A program made the position numbers and the translations under genes. A DNA stretch of 43,589 nt from Phenylobacterium sp. CCH9-H3. GTDB taxonomy: Bacteria; Pseudomonadota; Alphaproteobacteria; Caulobacterales; Caulobacteraceae. Location: the NCBI RefSeq assembly GCF_001557235.1, contig NZ_LSJI01000282.1, positions 1 through 43,589 of the forward strand. Direction: 5' to 3'. The notes below the pieces were generated by a model. It saw only the letters and a list, made by a program, of their open reading frames with translations. It did no database searches and was not told the origin of the DNA. Below are positions 15,761-27,379 of the stretch, piece by piece. Numbering within the stretch: position 1 is the stretch's first letter; every line of letters begins with the position of its first letter.

Positions 15761-15864
15761 GGGTTCAGTCCCAAGGTCAGTTGATGGGGTCGAGCTTCAC
15801 CCGGCCGGCGCAGCGCCGCGACAGCGTCATCGGCGTCGAAACGGCCCTGGGGCGAGGCGCAGGC

Positions 15865-15996
15865 CTAGAACAGCAGCCCCATCGCCCACTGCAGCATGAA
15901 CGCGGCGCCGGCTAGGGCGGCGAGCGTGCAGCCGAAACAGACCGCGCTCTCGGCGAGCGTCTTGGGCGCATGGTGGACGTTGTCGCGAAAAGCCAT
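15865..15996 (-). CDS. 43-residue single-helix membrane protein
   Basis: Short open frame from ATG at 15996 to TAG at 15865: MAFRDNVHHAPKTLAESA, then a hydrophobic segment of about 22 residues with two Cys, ending WAMGLLF. A very strong Shine-Dalgarno (AGAGGAGGAAG) lies about six bases upstream, better than that of most genes here, which is the main reason to believe it. It could be read from the TetR transcript ending at 16099. The rest of the 15761-16098 gap shows no further gene. The family is unknown. Confidence 0.6.
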   Translation of the reverse strand: MAFRDNVHHAPKTLAESAVCFGCTLAALAGAAFMLQWAMGLLF

Positions 15997-16098
15997 CTGC
16001 CGCTTCCTCCTCTGCGTCGGTCCGCTCTCGAGGGCAGGCCGTCCGCAGGGCAGAGCATGCGCCAGGCCCGGAGCCTTGGCCAGAGGTCTTGATCGGGA

Positions 16099-16716
16099 TC
16101 AGGTCTTCGGATCGTCCAGCGGCGCCGTGAGCACGCACCGTATGGCCGTGCGGAGCACCCGGGCGATCGCCTGGCGATCAGCGCCTGGGTTGTTCACGCC
16201 GCGCACGGTCATGCCGTCGAACAGCATGCTGGTCACCTCGCTGCGCGCCAGGCCCTCGGCCGGATCGCACCCCGGCGGAAGGACGCGCTCGATGAGCGCG
16301 AGTTTCATCCGGCGTTCCTCGGCGTCGGCGGACTCCACGATGGCTGCGACCGCGGGATTGCGCGCGGCCTCCGCCGCGACTTCCAGCATCAGGGCGGCCC
16401 GATCACGGTCGTAGGCGTCGTCCACCGCGGACACGCACTTTGCGAGGATCTTGTCCAACAACGGCTCGCCCGCGTCCTGCATCTCCGTGAAGATGTCGCG
16501 CATCTCCGCGGTGTTGCGCGCGACGATGGCGGCGATGATCGCCTCCTTGTTCTCGAAGTAGCGATAGATCTGCCCCACGCTCAGGCCGGCGGTCTGGGCG
16601 ATTTCGGCCATGCTGGCGCCATGGAACCCGGAGCGCCGGGCGCACGCCGAGGCGGCGTCGACGATCTGTTGCCGCCGCGCGTCCGCATCGGTCCGCTTTG
16701 TCACGGGCTCGCTCAT
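16099..16716 (-). CDS. TetR-family repressor of the RND efflux operon
   Basis: AcrR-like TetR regulator of 205 aa. The DNA-binding domain covers about residues 14-60 (RRQQIVDAASACARRSGFHG, MAEIAQTAGLSVGQIYRYF, ENKEAIIAAI). The C-terminal helical domain should bind the inducer. The ribosome-binding site AGAGGAG precedes the ATG at 16716. It is divergent from a complete RND efflux operon, and a perfect 22-bp palindrome sits between them, the standard layout for local repression relieved by a pump substrate. Confidence 0.92.
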   Translation of the reverse strand: MSEPVTKRTDADARRQQIVDAASACARRSGFHGASMAEIAQTAGLSVGQIYRYFENKEAIIAAIVARNTAEMRDIFTEMQDAGEPLLDKILAKCVSAVDDAYDRDRAALMLEVAAEAARNPAVAAIVESADAEERRMKLALIERVLPPGCDPAEGLARSEVTSMLFDGMTVRGVNNPGADRQAIARVLRTAIRCVLTAPLDDPKT

Positions 16717-16757
16717 GTGACTCCTCTTTGCACCGCAACAAAATCAAGCGCCACCGG

Positions 16758-16786
16758 TTGACTTAGCGGAAACCTGCGTCTAGTGA
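16758..16786 (+). promoter_or_regulatory. Candidate sigma-70-type promoter of the efflux operon
   Basis: TTGACT at 16758-16763 and TAGTGA at 16781-16786 are separated by 17 bp. The predicted start would fall at about 16793, at the first base of the palindromic operator, so a bound repressor would occlude transcription initiation. The -10 match is weak. Confidence 0.4.
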
Positions 16787-16792
16787 CCAAAC

Positions 16793-16814
16793 TGAGAATG
16801 AACGTTCATTCTCA
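16793..16814. promoter_or_regulatory. Perfect 22-bp palindromic TetR operator
   Basis: The half-site TGAGAATGAAC is followed directly by its exact reverse complement, giving 11+11 bases with no mismatch. The GAATGAACGTTCATTC core is of the type bound by TetR repressors of RND pumps. It lies between the divergent TetR gene and the efflux operon. Confidence 0.85.
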
Positions 16815-16877
16815 TGGTTTCTCCTCAGTGAATTGTCAAGGCCGCGGCCTCGAAATTCCCGTCCGCCAGGTGCTCGA

Positions 16878-18011
16878 ATGCCCAGATCGTTTTACTCCGG
16901 CGCGGCGGTTGCGCTGGCTCTCGTCCTGTCGGGATGCGGCGCGAAGGCGCCCCCTGGGCCGGACCCGAACGCCCCCGCGCCGGTGGGCGTGGTGGTCATC
17001 CGCACCGAGCCCGTGAACCTGACGATGGAGCTGAGCGGACGGACGTCGGCTTCCCTGGTGTCCGAAGTGCGCCCGCAGGTGAACGGCGTGATCAAGGCCC
17101 GGCTGTTCCAGGAGGGCTCCACCGTCCGTGCGGGCCAGCCGCTGTACCAGATCGACCCGGCGATCTATCGCGCCAGCCTCGACAGCGCGAACGCCGCGCT
17201 GGCCCAGGCCCAGGCGACCGCCAGCTCGGCGAAGCTCAAGGCTGACCGCTACCGGGAACTGGTCGCCATCAACGCGGTGAGCAAGCAGGACAACGACGAC
17301 GCCCAGGCCGCGGCCCAATCGGCCGCCGCGAATGTTCAGGCCCAGCGCGCCGCCGTGCAGCAGGCGCGCATCAATCTCGACTACACCCAGGTCCGGGCGC
17401 CGATCTCCGGCCGGATCGGCAAGTCTTCGGTGACGCCGGGCGCCCTGGTCACCGCCAACCAGGCCGCCGCGCTGGCGACGGTCCAGGACTTCGGCAAGAT
17501 CTATGTGGACGTCACCCAGTCGGCGGCGGAGCTGCTGAAGCTGCGCCACGCCATGGCGGCTGGCGCGGTGGAGGCGCCGACGTCGGCCAAGGTTCGGCTG
17601 ATCCTGGAAGACGGGTCGACCTATCCCATCCCCGGCACGCTGGCGTTCTCGGACATCACGGTGGACGAGGGCACCGGCTCGGTCGGCCTGCGGGCGGTCT
17701 TCCCCAACCCCGACGGCGCCCTGCTGCCCGGTCTCTACGTACGTGCGCAACTCGAACAGGGCGTCGCAACCTCGGCCATCCTGGTTCCCCTGGCCGCGGT
17801 GAGCCGCGATCCGAAGGGCTCGGCCACGGTCTATGTGGTGGATGCCGCCGGCAAGGCGCAGCTGCGCCCGATCGCCGTCTCCCGCATGGTCGGCGACAAA
17901 TGGCTGGTGACCAGCGGCCTCAAGGCCGGCGAACGGGTCATCGTCGAAGGGCTGCAGAAGGTGCGGCCGGGCGCTGCCGTGAAGCCCGCCGTCATCGGCG
18001 CGGCGCGCTAG
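16878..18011 (+). CDS. RND efflux periplasmic adaptor (AcrA/MexA-like lipoprotein)
   Basis: Membrane fusion protein of 377 aa from ATG 16878; a TTG further upstream is in frame but leaves the signal peptide internal. Residues 1-20 form a lipoprotein signal with lipobox LSGC, Cys20 being acylated. The body follows the family: beta-barrel/lipoyl half (EVRPQVNGVIKARLFQEGST, VRAGQPLYQIDPAIY), alpha-hairpin with AALAQAQATASSAKLKADRY, second lipoyl half (TQVRAPISGRIGKSSVTPGA), and the C-terminal barrel. It links the inner-membrane pump to the outer-membrane channel. The pump gene follows nine bases downstream. Confidence 0.94.
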   Translation: MPRSFYSGAAVALALVLSGCGAKAPPGPDPNAPAPVGVVVIRTEPVNLTMELSGRTSASLVSEVRPQVNGVIKARLFQEGSTVRAGQPLYQIDPAIYRASLDSANAALAQAQATASSAKLKADRYRELVAINAVSKQDNDDAQAAAQSAAANVQAQRAAVQQARINLDYTQVRAPISGRIGKSSVTPGALVTANQAAALATVQDFGKIYVDVTQSAAELLKLRHAMAAGAVEAPTSAKVRLILEDGSTYPIPGTLAFSDITVDEGTGSVGLRAVFPNPDGALLPGLYVRAQLEQGVATSAILVPLAAVSRDPKGSATVYVVDAAGKAQLRPIAVSRMVGDKWLVTSGLKAGERVIVEGLQKVRPGAAVKPAVIGAAR

Positions 18012-18020
18012 GGACCCGTC

Positions 18021-21000
18021 ATGCTGTCACGCTTTTTCATCGACCGGCCGATCTTCGCCTGGGTCGTCGCCATCGTGATCATGATGGCCGGCGCGCTCGC
18101 CATCCGCACGCTGCCGATCGCCCAGTACCCCGACATCGCGCTGCCCCAGGTGGCTATCCAGGCCGTCTACCCCGGCGCCTCGGCCAAGACGGTCGAGGAC
18201 AGCGTCACCCAGGTCATCGAGCAGAAGATGAAGGGGCTGGACGGGCTCGAGTATATCAACTCGGCCAGCGACGGGACCGGGTCGGCCACCATCACCCTGA
18301 CCTTCAAGGCCGGCACGGACATCGACATCGCCCAGGTGCAGGTCCAGAACAAGCTGCAGACCGCCACCGCGCTGCTGCCGCAGGAGGTCCAGCAGCAGGG
18401 CCTCAGCGTTGTCAAGTCGACGCGCAACTTCCTCATGGTCGTGGCCCTCTACGCCACCGACGGCAAGGCTTCGAACGCCGACTTGGCCGACTACCTGGCC
18501 GCCAAGCTGCAGGACCCGATCAGCCGGGTGGACGGCGTGGGCGACGTGCAGCTGTTCGGCGCCCAGTACGCCATGCGCATCTGGCTGGATCCTGACAAGC
18601 TCGCGTCCCGCAGCCTGACCCCGGCGGACGTGATCGCGGCCATCCGCGCCCAGAACGCCCAGGTCTCGGCCGGCCAGTTGGGCGGCACGCCCGCGCTGCC
18701 GGGCACCACCCTGAACGCCACCATCAGCGCCCAGTCGCGCCTGCAGACCCCCGCCCAATTCGAACAGATCATCCTGAAGGACACTGGCGGCGGCACGCAC
18801 GTCTACCTGCGCGACGTGGCCCGCGTGGAGCTGGGCGCGGAGAACTACAACTCCCTGTCCAAGTACAACGGCAAGTCGGCCGCGGGCCTCGCCATCAAGC
18901 TGGCGCCCGGCGGCAACGCGCTCGACACCGCCGAGGCGGTGAAGGCGCAGCTCGCGGAGCTGTCGAAGGATTTTCCCCCGGGCATCGGCTACGAGGTACC
19001 GGTCGATTCCACCCCGTTCGTGAAACAGTCGATCGAAGAGGTGGTGAAGACCCTGGTCGAGGCGGTGATCCTCGTCTTCGTGGTGATGTTCCTGTTCCTG
19101 CAGAACTGGCGCGCCACGCTGATCCCGACCATCGCCGTGCCGGTGGTGCTGCTAGGCACCTTCGGCGTGCTGGCGGTGTTCGGCTACTCCATCAACACCC
19201 TCACGATGTTCGGCCTGGTGCTGGCCATCGGCCTCTTGGTCGACGACGCTATCGTGGTCGTGGAGAACGTCGAGCGCGTGATGAGCGAGGAGGGCCTCTC
19301 CCCCAAGGAGGCCACTCGCAAGTCCATGGACGAGATCACGGGCGCCCTGATCGGCGTGGCGCTGGTGCTGGCCGCCGTGTTCGTGCCCATGGCCTTCTTC
19401 GGCGGGTCACAGGGCGTGATCTATCGCCAGTTCTCCATCACCCTCGTCTCGGCCATGGTGCTGTCGGTCCTGGTGGCCCTGGTGCTGACGCCCGCGCTCT
19501 GCGCCACCCTGCTCAAGCCCGTCGACAAGGGGCACGAGATCTCGAAGCGGGGCTTCTTCGGCTGGTTCAACCGCAACTTCGACCACGCCAGCCATCGTTA
19601 TCAGGGTCAGGTGCGCGCGATCCTGGGCAGGGGTGGCCGCTGGATGGCCGTCTACGGGGCGATCCTCCTGGTCATGGCGCTGCTCTTCCTGCGCCTGCCC
19701 AGCGCCTTCCTGCCGGAAGAGGACCAGGGCACGATCTACACCCTCGTCCAGCTCCCGCCCGGCGCCACCGAGGAACGCACCCAGGCCGTCCTCAAGCAGG
19801 TGGCCGACCACTATCTGAAGGACGAGGCCGAATCGGTGAAGGCGGTGTTCACCGTCTCGGGCTTCAGCTTCGCCGGCGCCGGCCAGAACGCCGGCATCGC
19901 CTTCGTCCGCATGAAGGACTTCGAAGAGCGCAAGTCGGCCGATCGCAAGGTCGCCGCCGTCGCCCAGCGGGCCATGGGCAAGTTCTCGCAGATCCGCGAC
20001 GCCATGGTGTTTGCGGTGGTTCCGCCGGCGGTGCCGGAGCTCGGCAACGCCTCAGGCTTCGACTTCCAGCTGCAGGACACCGGCGGTGTCGGCCACGAGG
20101 CGCTGATGGCGGCCCGCAACCAGCTCCTCGGCATGGCCGGCCAGGATCCGAAACTGGCCGGCGTCCGCCCGAACGGCCAGGACGACACGCCGGAGTTCGC
20201 CATCGACGTCGACCACGCCAAGGCCGGGGCCATGGGCCTGACCACGGCCGACATCAACGCCACCCTCTCGACGGCCCTCGGCGGCAGCTACGTGAACGAC
20301 TTTATGGACCGCGGCCGGGTGAAGAAGGTCTTCGTCCAGGCGGACGCCCCCTTCCGGATGAAGCCCGAGGATCTGGAGCGCTGGTACGTCCGCAACGCGG
20401 CTGGCCAGATGGCGCCGTTCTCCGCCTTCGCCTCCAGCCACTGGACGGTCGGCTCGCCCCGGCTGGAGCGCTACAACGGCCTGCCGGCGGTGAACATCCA
20501 GGGCGCGCCCGCGCCCGGACAGAGCTCGGGCCAGGCCATGCAGGCCATGGAGGCGATCGCCGCCAAACTGCCTGCCGGCATCGGCTACGAATGGACGGGC
20601 CTGTCGCTGCAGGAGCGGGAGGCGGGCGCCCAGGCGCCGGCGCTGTACGCGCTGTCGATCCTGGTGGTCTTCCTTCTGCTGGCAGCGCTCTACGAGAGCT
20701 GGACCATCCCGCTGTCGGTGATCCTGGTGATCCCCCTGGGCATCGTCGGCGCGTTGCTGGCGACCGCGGCGCGCGGCCTGTCCAACGACATCTACTTCCA
20801 GGTGGGCCTGCTCACGACCATGGGCCTGGCGGCCAAGAACGCCATCCTGATCGTCGAGTTCGCCAAGGACCGCTTCGAGGCGGGCGCCCCGCTGGTCGAC
20901 GCGACCCTGGAGGCGGTCCGCATCCGCTTGCGGCCGATCATCATGACGTCGCTGGCGTTCATGTTCGGGGTGCTGCCGCTGGCGATCTCCAACGGCCCGG

Positions 21001-21161
21001 GCTCGGGCAGCCAGCACGCCATCGGCACCGGCGTGATCGGCGGCATGCTGTCGGCGGTGATCCTGGGGATCTTCTTCGTCCCGCTCTTCTTCGTGCTGGT
21101 GCAGCGCTACCTCGGCCGTAAGGCCACGACGCCTGCCGCCGTCCCCCATGAGGCCGCCTGA
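18021..21161 (+). CDS. RND multidrug efflux transporter (AcrB-like, HAE1)
   Basis: Proton-driven inner-membrane pump of 1046 aa, the usual size for hydrophobe/amphiphile efflux RND proteins. It opens with [20 protein letters not shown]. The TM4 motif [17 protein letters not shown] holds the two Asp of the proton relay, and TM10 has [16 protein letters not shown] with the relay Lys. The porter-domain motifs [18 protein letters not shown] and [20 protein letters not shown] are present. The adaptor precedes it by nine bases and the outer-membrane factor begins one base after its stop. Together they form a complete tripartite pump that exports drugs, bile-salt-like or plant compounds; the actual substrates are unknown. 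Confidence 0.96.
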   Translation: MLSRFFIDRPIFAWVVAIVIMMAGALAIRTLPIAQYPDIALPQVAIQAVYPGASAKTVEDSVTQVIEQKMKGLDGLEYINSASDGTGSATITLTFKAGTDIDIAQVQVQNKLQTATALLPQEVQQQGLSVVKSTRNFLMVVALYATDGKASNADLADYLAAKLQDPISRVDGVGDVQLFGAQYAMRIWLDPDKLASRSLTPADVIAAIRAQNAQVSAGQLGGTPALPGTTLNATISAQSRLQTPAQFEQIILKDTGGGTHVYLRDVARVELGAENYNSLSKYNGKSAAGLAIKLAPGGNALDTAEAVKAQLAELSKDFPPGIGYEVPVDSTPFVKQSIEEVVKTLVEAVILVFVVMFLFLQNWRATLIPTIAVPVVLLGTFGVLAVFGYSINTLTMFGLVLAIGLLVDDAIVVVENVERVMSEEGLSPKEATRKSMDEITGALIGVALVLAAVFVPMAFFGGSQGVIYRQFSITLVSAMVLSVLVALVLTPALCATLLKPVDKGHEISKRGFFGWFNRNFDHASHRYQGQVRAILGRGGRWMAVYGAILLVMALLFLRLPSAFLPEEDQGTIYTLVQLPPGATEERTQAVLKQVADHYLKDEAESVKAVFTVSGFSFAGAGQNAGIAFVRMKDFEERKSADRKVAAVAQRAMGKFSQIRDAMVFAVVPPAVPELGNASGFDFQLQDTGGVGHEALMAARNQLLGMAGQDPKLAGVRPNGQDDTPEFAIDVDHAKAGAMGLTTADINATLSTALGGSYVNDFMDRGRVKKVFVQADAPFRMKPEDLERWYVRNAAGQMAPFSAFASSHWTVGSPRLERYNGLPAVNIQGAPAPGQSSGQAMQAMEAIAAKLPAGIGYEWTGLSLQEREAGAQAPALYALSILVVFLLLAALYESWTIPLSVILVIPLGIVGALLATAARGLSNDIYFQVGLLTTMGLAAKNAILIVEFAKDRFEAGAPLVDATLEAVRIRLRPIIMTSLAFMFGVLPLAISNGPGSGSQHAIGTGVIGGMLSAVILGIFFVPLFFVLVQRYLGRKATTPAAVPHEAA

Positions 21162-21162
21162 G

Positions 21163-22584
21163 ATGTCCCCCAGATCCCTCGTCCTGGCGCTGATGGCGTC
21201 GGCCGCGCTCGGCGGCTGCACCCTGGCGCCGCGCTATGAACGGCCCATCCTCCCGGTGGGCCAGGCCTGGCCTGTGGCGACGGATGCCCCCGCCGCCGCC
21301 GTCCCGGGGGCCGATCTCGCGTGGCGCGACGTCTTCCAGGATCCCCGCCTGCAGTCGGTGATCGCGCTGGCGCTGGAACAGAACCGCGACCTGCGGGTCG
21401 CGGTGGCCAATATCGCGCAGGCCCGCGCTCAGTACCGGATCCAGCGCGCCGAACTCCTCCCTGGCATCGACGCTACGGCGGCTGGGACGCGCACGCGCAC
21501 GCCGGCGTCGGTCTCGCAGACCGGCCGCTCGGACGTCACCGACCAGTACAGCGTCGGCGCCGGCTTCTCGGCCTATGAGCTCGACCTGTTCGGCCGGGTA
21601 CAGAGCCTGAGCGCCGCGGCGCTGCAATCCTACCTCGCCACGGAAGAGAACCGGCGCACGGTGCAGATCAGCCTGATCGCCGAGACCGCCAGCGCTTACC
21701 TCACCCTGGCGGCCGACCAGGACCTGTTGAAGATCACGCAGGACACCCTGGCCACCCGCGAGGCGGGCCTGGACCTCGCCCGCAAGCGCTTCGAAGCCGG
21801 GGCGACGTCCGAGCTCGACCTGCGCCAGGCCCAGACCCTGGCCGAACAGGCCCGTAGCGATGCGGCGTCGGCCACCGCCCAGGTGGACCGCGACCGCAAC
21901 GCCCTGCGCCTGCTTGTCGGCGCCGAGGTCCCGGCCGATCTTCTGCCGGAGGGCGGGCTGACGGACGTGGGCGTCCTGGCCGACATCTCGCCCGGGCTGC
22001 CCTCCGACGTCCTGACCCGCCGGCCCGACGTCCTCGCCGCCGAACACACCCTGCGGGCCCAGAACGCCAATATCGGCGCGGCGCGAGCGGCGTTCTTCCC
22101 GCGCATCAGCCTGACGGGCTCGGCGGGAACCATCAGCCCCGAACTTGGCGACCTGTTCGGAGGCGGTACGCGGACCTGGAGTTTCGCGCCCCAGGCGGTT
22201 CTGCCGATCTTCTCCGGCGGGGCCAACATCGCGGGCCTGCGCAGCGCCGAGGCGTCCCGCGACGCCGCGGTCGCCCAGTACGAGAAGGCGATCCAGACCG
22301 CCTTTCGCGAGGTCGCCGACGCGCTCGCGACGCGCGCCACCATCGCCGACCGGGTCTCCGCGCAGGAGCGGCTGGTCGAGGCCGCGGCGGCGGCCCAGCG
22401 CCTCACCCAGGCTCGCTACGAACGCGGCGTCGACAGCTACCTGTCGCTCCTGGACGCCCAGCGTACGCTCTACGCCGCGCGCCAGACTCAGCTCGCGGCG
22501 CAGTTGGACCAGGCTGCCAACAGGGTCGAGCTCTATCGGGCGCTGGGCGGCGGCGCGCCGAACGGCGCCCGCCCGTCGGACTGA
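21163..22584 (+). CDS. RND outer-membrane factor lipoprotein (NodT/OprM-like)
   Basis: TolC-type outer-membrane channel of 473 aa. I choose ATG 21163 over the in-frame ATG 21148, because the shorter form begins directly with the lipoprotein signal (MSPRSLVLALMASAALGGC, Cys19 acylated). Two OEP repeats are visible. The first contains LEQNRDLRVAVANIAQARAQ, and the second contains LTRRPDVLAAEHTLRAQNAN and ARAAFFPRISLTGSAG. ERPxLPVG near the N-terminus is typical of the NodT branch. It is the last gene of the efflux operon. Confidence 0.94.
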   Translation: MSPRSLVLALMASAALGGCTLAPRYERPILPVGQAWPVATDAPAAAVPGADLAWRDVFQDPRLQSVIALALEQNRDLRVAVANIAQARAQYRIQRAELLPGIDATAAGTRTRTPASVSQTGRSDVTDQYSVGAGFSAYELDLFGRVQSLSAAALQSYLATEENRRTVQISLIAETASAYLTLAADQDLLKITQDTLATREAGLDLARKRFEAGATSELDLRQAQTLAEQARSDAASATAQVDRDRNALRLLVGAEVPADLLPEGGLTDVGVLADISPGLPSDVLTRRPDVLAAEHTLRAQNANIGAARAAFFPRISLTGSAGTISPELGDLFGGGTRTWSFAPQAVLPIFSGGANIAGLRSAEASRDAAVAQYEKAIQTAFREVADALATRATIADRVSAQERLVEAAAAAQRLTQARYERGVDSYLSLLDAQRTLYAARQTQLAAQLDQAANRVELYRALGGGAPNGARPSD

Positions 22585-22594
22585 GCGCCCGCGG

Positions 22595-23299
22595 CTAACC
22601 CACGCCGTGCGGCAGCGGCTCCCAGCGTAGGCACACGGCCACGCAGCGGCGGGCCAGCAGGTCGCCGGGGTCGATCAGCTCAAGCTTCACGTGCTCGTCC
22701 TCCAGCACCAGCGGGACCTCGGTGCAGCCGGCGATCAGCACCTCCGCGCCCAGCTTGCGCAGCTCGTCGGCGTAGCCCTTCATCTCGCGCGTCACGTCGT
22801 CGCCCAGGTCGCCGGCCTTGATCCGGTAGAGGGTGACCATGAACGCCTCCTGGCGCTCGGGCGGCAGGCTGACCAGGCCCATGCCGCGGGCGGCCAGGTA
22901 TTCGCGGTAGAGCTTGAGCGCGCCCTTGGTGCCCAGCACCCCGGCTCGGATGGCGCCGGACTGACTGGCCGCCTCCGCGCCCAGGTCGATCATGTCGATC
23001 AGCGGCAGGCCCGAGGCGCGCTGGATCAGATCGGCGTGGGCGTGGGCCGTGTTGCACGGCATGGCCAGCACCTCGGCCCCCGCCCCGTGCAGGGCGCCCG
23101 CCATCTCGGCCAGCACGTTGCCTGCGCCCGAGCCGGGCACGTTGCGGTCCGGCGCCTTGGGGTTGATGTCGACGATCACCCGGATGTGGTCCTGGTCCCG
23201 CTCGGCGGGCGTGTAGGCCTGGAGCCGGGCCAGGAACTCCAGGGTCGCCGCCGGGCCCATGCCGCCCAGCACGCCCAGCGTCAGCTGATCGTCGCTCAC
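22595..23299 (-). CDS. Aspartate/glutamate racemase-family amino-acid racemase
   Basis: PLP-independent racemase of the Asp/Glu/hydantoin family, 234 aa. The opening [18 protein letters not shown] is characteristic. The two catalytic cysteines are Cys82 (AMPCNTAH) and Cys192 (IAGCTEVPL), so the protein should be active. The substrate could be aspartate, glutamate or another amino acid. Its start overlaps the stop of the D-cysteine desulfhydrase-like gene by four bases, so the two are co-translated, and the racemase may supply or remove the isomer that the lyase uses. Confidence 0.9.
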   Translation of the reverse strand: MSDDQLTLGVLGGMGPAATLEFLARLQAYTPAERDQDHIRVIVDINPKAPDRNVPGSGAGNVLAEMAGALHGAGAEVLAMPCNTAHAHADLIQRASGLPLIDMIDLGAEAASQSGAIRAGVLGTKGALKLYREYLAARGMGLVSLPPERQEAFMVTLYRIKAGDLGDDVTREMKGYADELRKLGAEVLIAGCTEVPLVLEDEHVKLELIDPGDLLARRCVAVCLRWEPLPHGVG

Positions 23300-24315
23300 G
23301 ACAGCTTGCCCTCGAGCTCGCCCTGGTAGCCGAACAGGCCCTGGGCGCCGCCGGTGTGCAGGAAGACCACGGTCTCGCCATCGAAGGCGCCCTTGGCCGC
23401 GAGCGCCAGCAGGCCCTTCATCGCCTTGCCGGTATAGACCGGGTCTAGCAGGATCGCGTCGGTGCGGGCGATGGTCTTCAGCGCCTCGATGACCGCGTCG
23501 TCGATCAGGCCATAGCCGGCGCCGACGTAATCGCAGTCGGCCACGACCATATCCCGCGTCACCCGCTCCTCATGGCCCAGCAGGGCGGCGGTCTCGCGGG
23601 CCAGCTTGTAGACGTTGGCCTCCTGGACGTCCTTCGGCGCGCGTACCCCGATGCCCAGCACGGGGATGTCGGCGCCCATCACCGCCAGGCCGGCGACCAG
23701 GCCCGCATGGGTGCCGGCGCTGCCGGTCGCCGTCACGATCCGGTCGATCTCCAGCCCCGTCTCGTTCGCCTGGGCCACCAGCTCCAGCGCGCACTCCACA
23801 TAGCCCAGCGCCCCGATGCTGTTCGAGCCGCCGCCGGGGATCACGTATGGCCGTCCGCCGGCGTCCGACACCTCGGCCGCCACCTTGGTCAGCTCCTGGT
23901 TCATGTCCGTGCCGCCCGGCACGCTGCGGATCTTCGCGCCCAGGAGCTGGTCCAGCAGGACGTTACCGGACCGGGTGTAGTCAACGGCCGTGGAGCCGGT
24001 GCGCTCCTCCAGGATGATCTCGCACTTCATGCCGAACTTGGCCGCCGCCGCCGCCGTCTGGCGCACGTGGTTCGACTGCACGGCGCCCTGGGTGACCAGC
24101 GTGTCGGCGTCGTTGGCGAGCGCGTCGCCCAGCAGGTACTCCAGCTTGCGGGTCTTGTTGCCGCCGCCGGCCAGGCCGGTGCAATCGTCGCGCTTGATCC
24201 ATAGGGCCGGCCCGCCACCGCCCGGCCGCACCAGATGTTCGGTCAGGCCCGGCAGCGGCTCGAACGGCGTGGGCAGGTGGGCGAAGCGGACGGGGTTGAA
24301 ACGGGCGAGGTGCAT
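23296..24315 (-). CDS. D-cysteine desulfhydrase / ACC deaminase-family PLP enzyme
   Basis: Fold-type II PLP enzyme of 339 aa. The PLP-binding Lys lies in [17 protein letters not shown], and the phosphate-binding loop is probably [12 protein letters not shown]. The whole sequence follows D-cysteine desulfhydrase/ACC deaminase, with [14 protein letters not shown] and [20 protein letters not shown]. Candidate reactions are D-cysteine to pyruvate, sulfide and ammonia, or L-cysteate to pyruvate, sulfite and ammonia (CuyA is of similar size). Sequence alone does not separate them for me. The overlapping racemase gene argues for D/L amino-acid turnover. Confidence 0.88.
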   Translation of the reverse strand: MHLARFNPVRFAHLPTPFEPLPGLTEHLVRPGGGGPALWIKRDDCTGLAGGGNKTRKLEYLLGDALANDADTLVTQGAVQSNHVRQTAAAAAKFGMKCEIILEERTGSTAVDYTRSGNVLLDQLLGAKIRSVPGGTDMNQELTKVAAEVSDAGGRPYVIPGGGSNSIGALGYVECALELVAQANETGLEIDRIVTATGSAGTHAGLVAGLAVMGADIPVLGIGVRAPKDVQEANVYKLARETAALLGHEERVTRDMVVADCDYVGAGYGLIDDAVIEALKTIARTDAILLDPVYTGKAMKGLLALAAKGAFDGETVVFLHTGGAQGLFGYQGELEGKLS

Positions 24316-24339
24316 GCCCTCGCTGCTAGACCCTTCCCG

Positions 24340-24756
24340 CTACGGCTTCAACTTCCGCGGCAGGGCGGCTGCCTCGTCCGGCGTCAGCCTGGCGATGGAG
24401 TCCACCGCGCAGAGGCCGCTGCGGGCGTGGAGCGTCACGTCCCGGGGCTTGCAGATCACGCCGCCATGGCTGACCTGGCTCATCCCGATCGGATCGGACG
24501 AGATGGCGCTCTTGAGGCAGCCGTTGGTCATGGTGAAGCGGTAGAGGCCGCGGTTCTTGCCCACGGCCTCCACCAGCAGGGTGTTCTTGTCGACGACCGA
24601 ATGGTTGCCCACGTCGCGCAGGATCATGCACTGACCCTCGGGCAGGCCGGCGCCGGAGGCGGGCGGCGGGCCCAGCGGCGAAGCGGGAACGGCGGCGATG
24701 GCCAGCGTCGCGACGCCCGCGACGCCGGCGGCCATGGCGATGGTTGCGAACCTCAT
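24340..24756 (-). CDS. Exported protein, DUF6491-like (copy 1 of a tandem pair)
   Basis: Exported protein of 138 aa with an N-terminal signal (MRFATIAMAAGVAGVATLAI). The mature part has Cys in GQCMILRDVGNHSVVDKNTL, a second in TMTNGCLKSAIS, a third in GVICKPRDVTL and a fourth in SGLCAVDSIARLTPDEAAAL, enough for two disulfides. It ends PRKLKP, identical to its neighbour. The C, valine-rich and GC pattern resembles the DUF6491 group of small proteobacterial exported proteins; this is a family impression, not a search. It is clearly a tandem paralogue of the next gene. The function is unknown. Confidence 0.72.
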   Translation of the reverse strand: MRFATIAMAAGVAGVATLAIAAVPASPLGPPPASGAGLPEGQCMILRDVGNHSVVDKNTLLVEAVGKNRGLYRFTMTNGCLKSAISSDPIGMSQVSHGGVICKPRDVTLHARSGLCAVDSIARLTPDEAAALPRKLKP

Positions 24757-24772
24757 GGATGGTCTCCGTGGG

Positions 24773-25195
24773 CTAAGGCTTCAGTTTGCGGGGGAGGGCG
24801 GCGACCTCCTCCGGCGTCATCCTGACGATCGAATCCACGATGCACTGGCTGGGGAAGCCGCCCCGCGAGATGGCGATGTCCATGTCGATGGGCTTGCAGA
24901 TGATCGAGGAGCCGGGCGGGATCCGGGTCACCAGCGGGTCGGAGGCCACGGCGCCGGCCAGGCAGCCGCCCTTCATCGTCACGCGATAGGTCGCCTTGCC
25001 GCCCACGTCGATCAGCAGCGTGTCCTTGTCGGCGATGGTGTGATTGCGGATCTCGCTGGATCGGATGCATTGTCCGCTGGGCAGCCCCGTTCCCGACGGC
25101 GGCCGCGGCGTGGTCAGGGGCGAGGGTTTGGCCGCGATGGCGGCGGTGGATGCGGCGGCGGCGACGGCCGCCAGGGCGATGGTCGCCAGTCTCAT
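24773..25195 (-). CDS. Exported protein, DUF6491-like (copy 2 of a tandem pair)
   Basis: Exported protein of 140 aa; I use the ATG at 25195 (MRLATIALAAVAAAAST), where the signal peptide begins, not an upstream in-frame start. It shares with copy 1 the spacing GQC...NHTIADKDTLLIDVGG, MKGGCLAGAVASDP, IICKPIDMDI, QCIVDSIVRMTPEEVAALPR and the tail RKLKP. The conserved Cys positions support a disulfide-stabilised fold. The 17-bp gap to copy 1 indicates a common transcript. Duplication followed by divergence is the simplest explanation. Confidence 0.72.
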   Translation of the reverse strand: MRLATIALAAVAAAASTAAIAAKPSPLTTPRPPSGTGLPSGQCIRSSEIRNHTIADKDTLLIDVGGKATYRVTMKGGCLAGAVASDPLVTRIPPGSSIICKPIDMDIAISRGGFPSQCIVDSIVRMTPEEVAALPRKLKP

Positions 25196-25302
25196 TCGGC
25201 GTGCTCCTTGGTCTCGTCCCACCGACAAGATACGCGCGGCGACGCCTCCCGTCTTCGCAATTGACGCTGGCGGGCGTCGGGCAACGGGCTTACCCTGCGG
25301 CT

Positions 25303-27281
<1,979 letters not shown>

Positions 27282-27294
27282 CCCCGTCGCTATG

Positions 27295-27352
27295 GCTGGG
27301 CAGGACGTGCGGGGTCAGGCCGAAACGGCGGCCCGCGGGCGTCCCGCCCAGC
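27295..27352 (+). terminator. Long inverted repeat downstream of thiC
   Basis: GCTGGGCAGGACG (27295-27307) and CGTCCCGCCCAGC (27340-27352) pair over 13 bases with a single mismatch around a 32-base loop that is itself structured. It begins 14 bases after the thiC stop, ahead of the convergent small-protein gene. There is no T-tract, so intrinsic termination is uncertain; it may instead stabilise the transcript end. Confidence 0.45.
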
Positions 27353-27379
27353 CTTCGCGGTACGCGAACTGAACCGAAA

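Noticed and set aside
15761..15864. Possible gene remnant (minus strand, FDADDAVAAL-like stretch)
   Set aside because: Too short and without a start codon or family match. It may be chance in GC-rich DNA.
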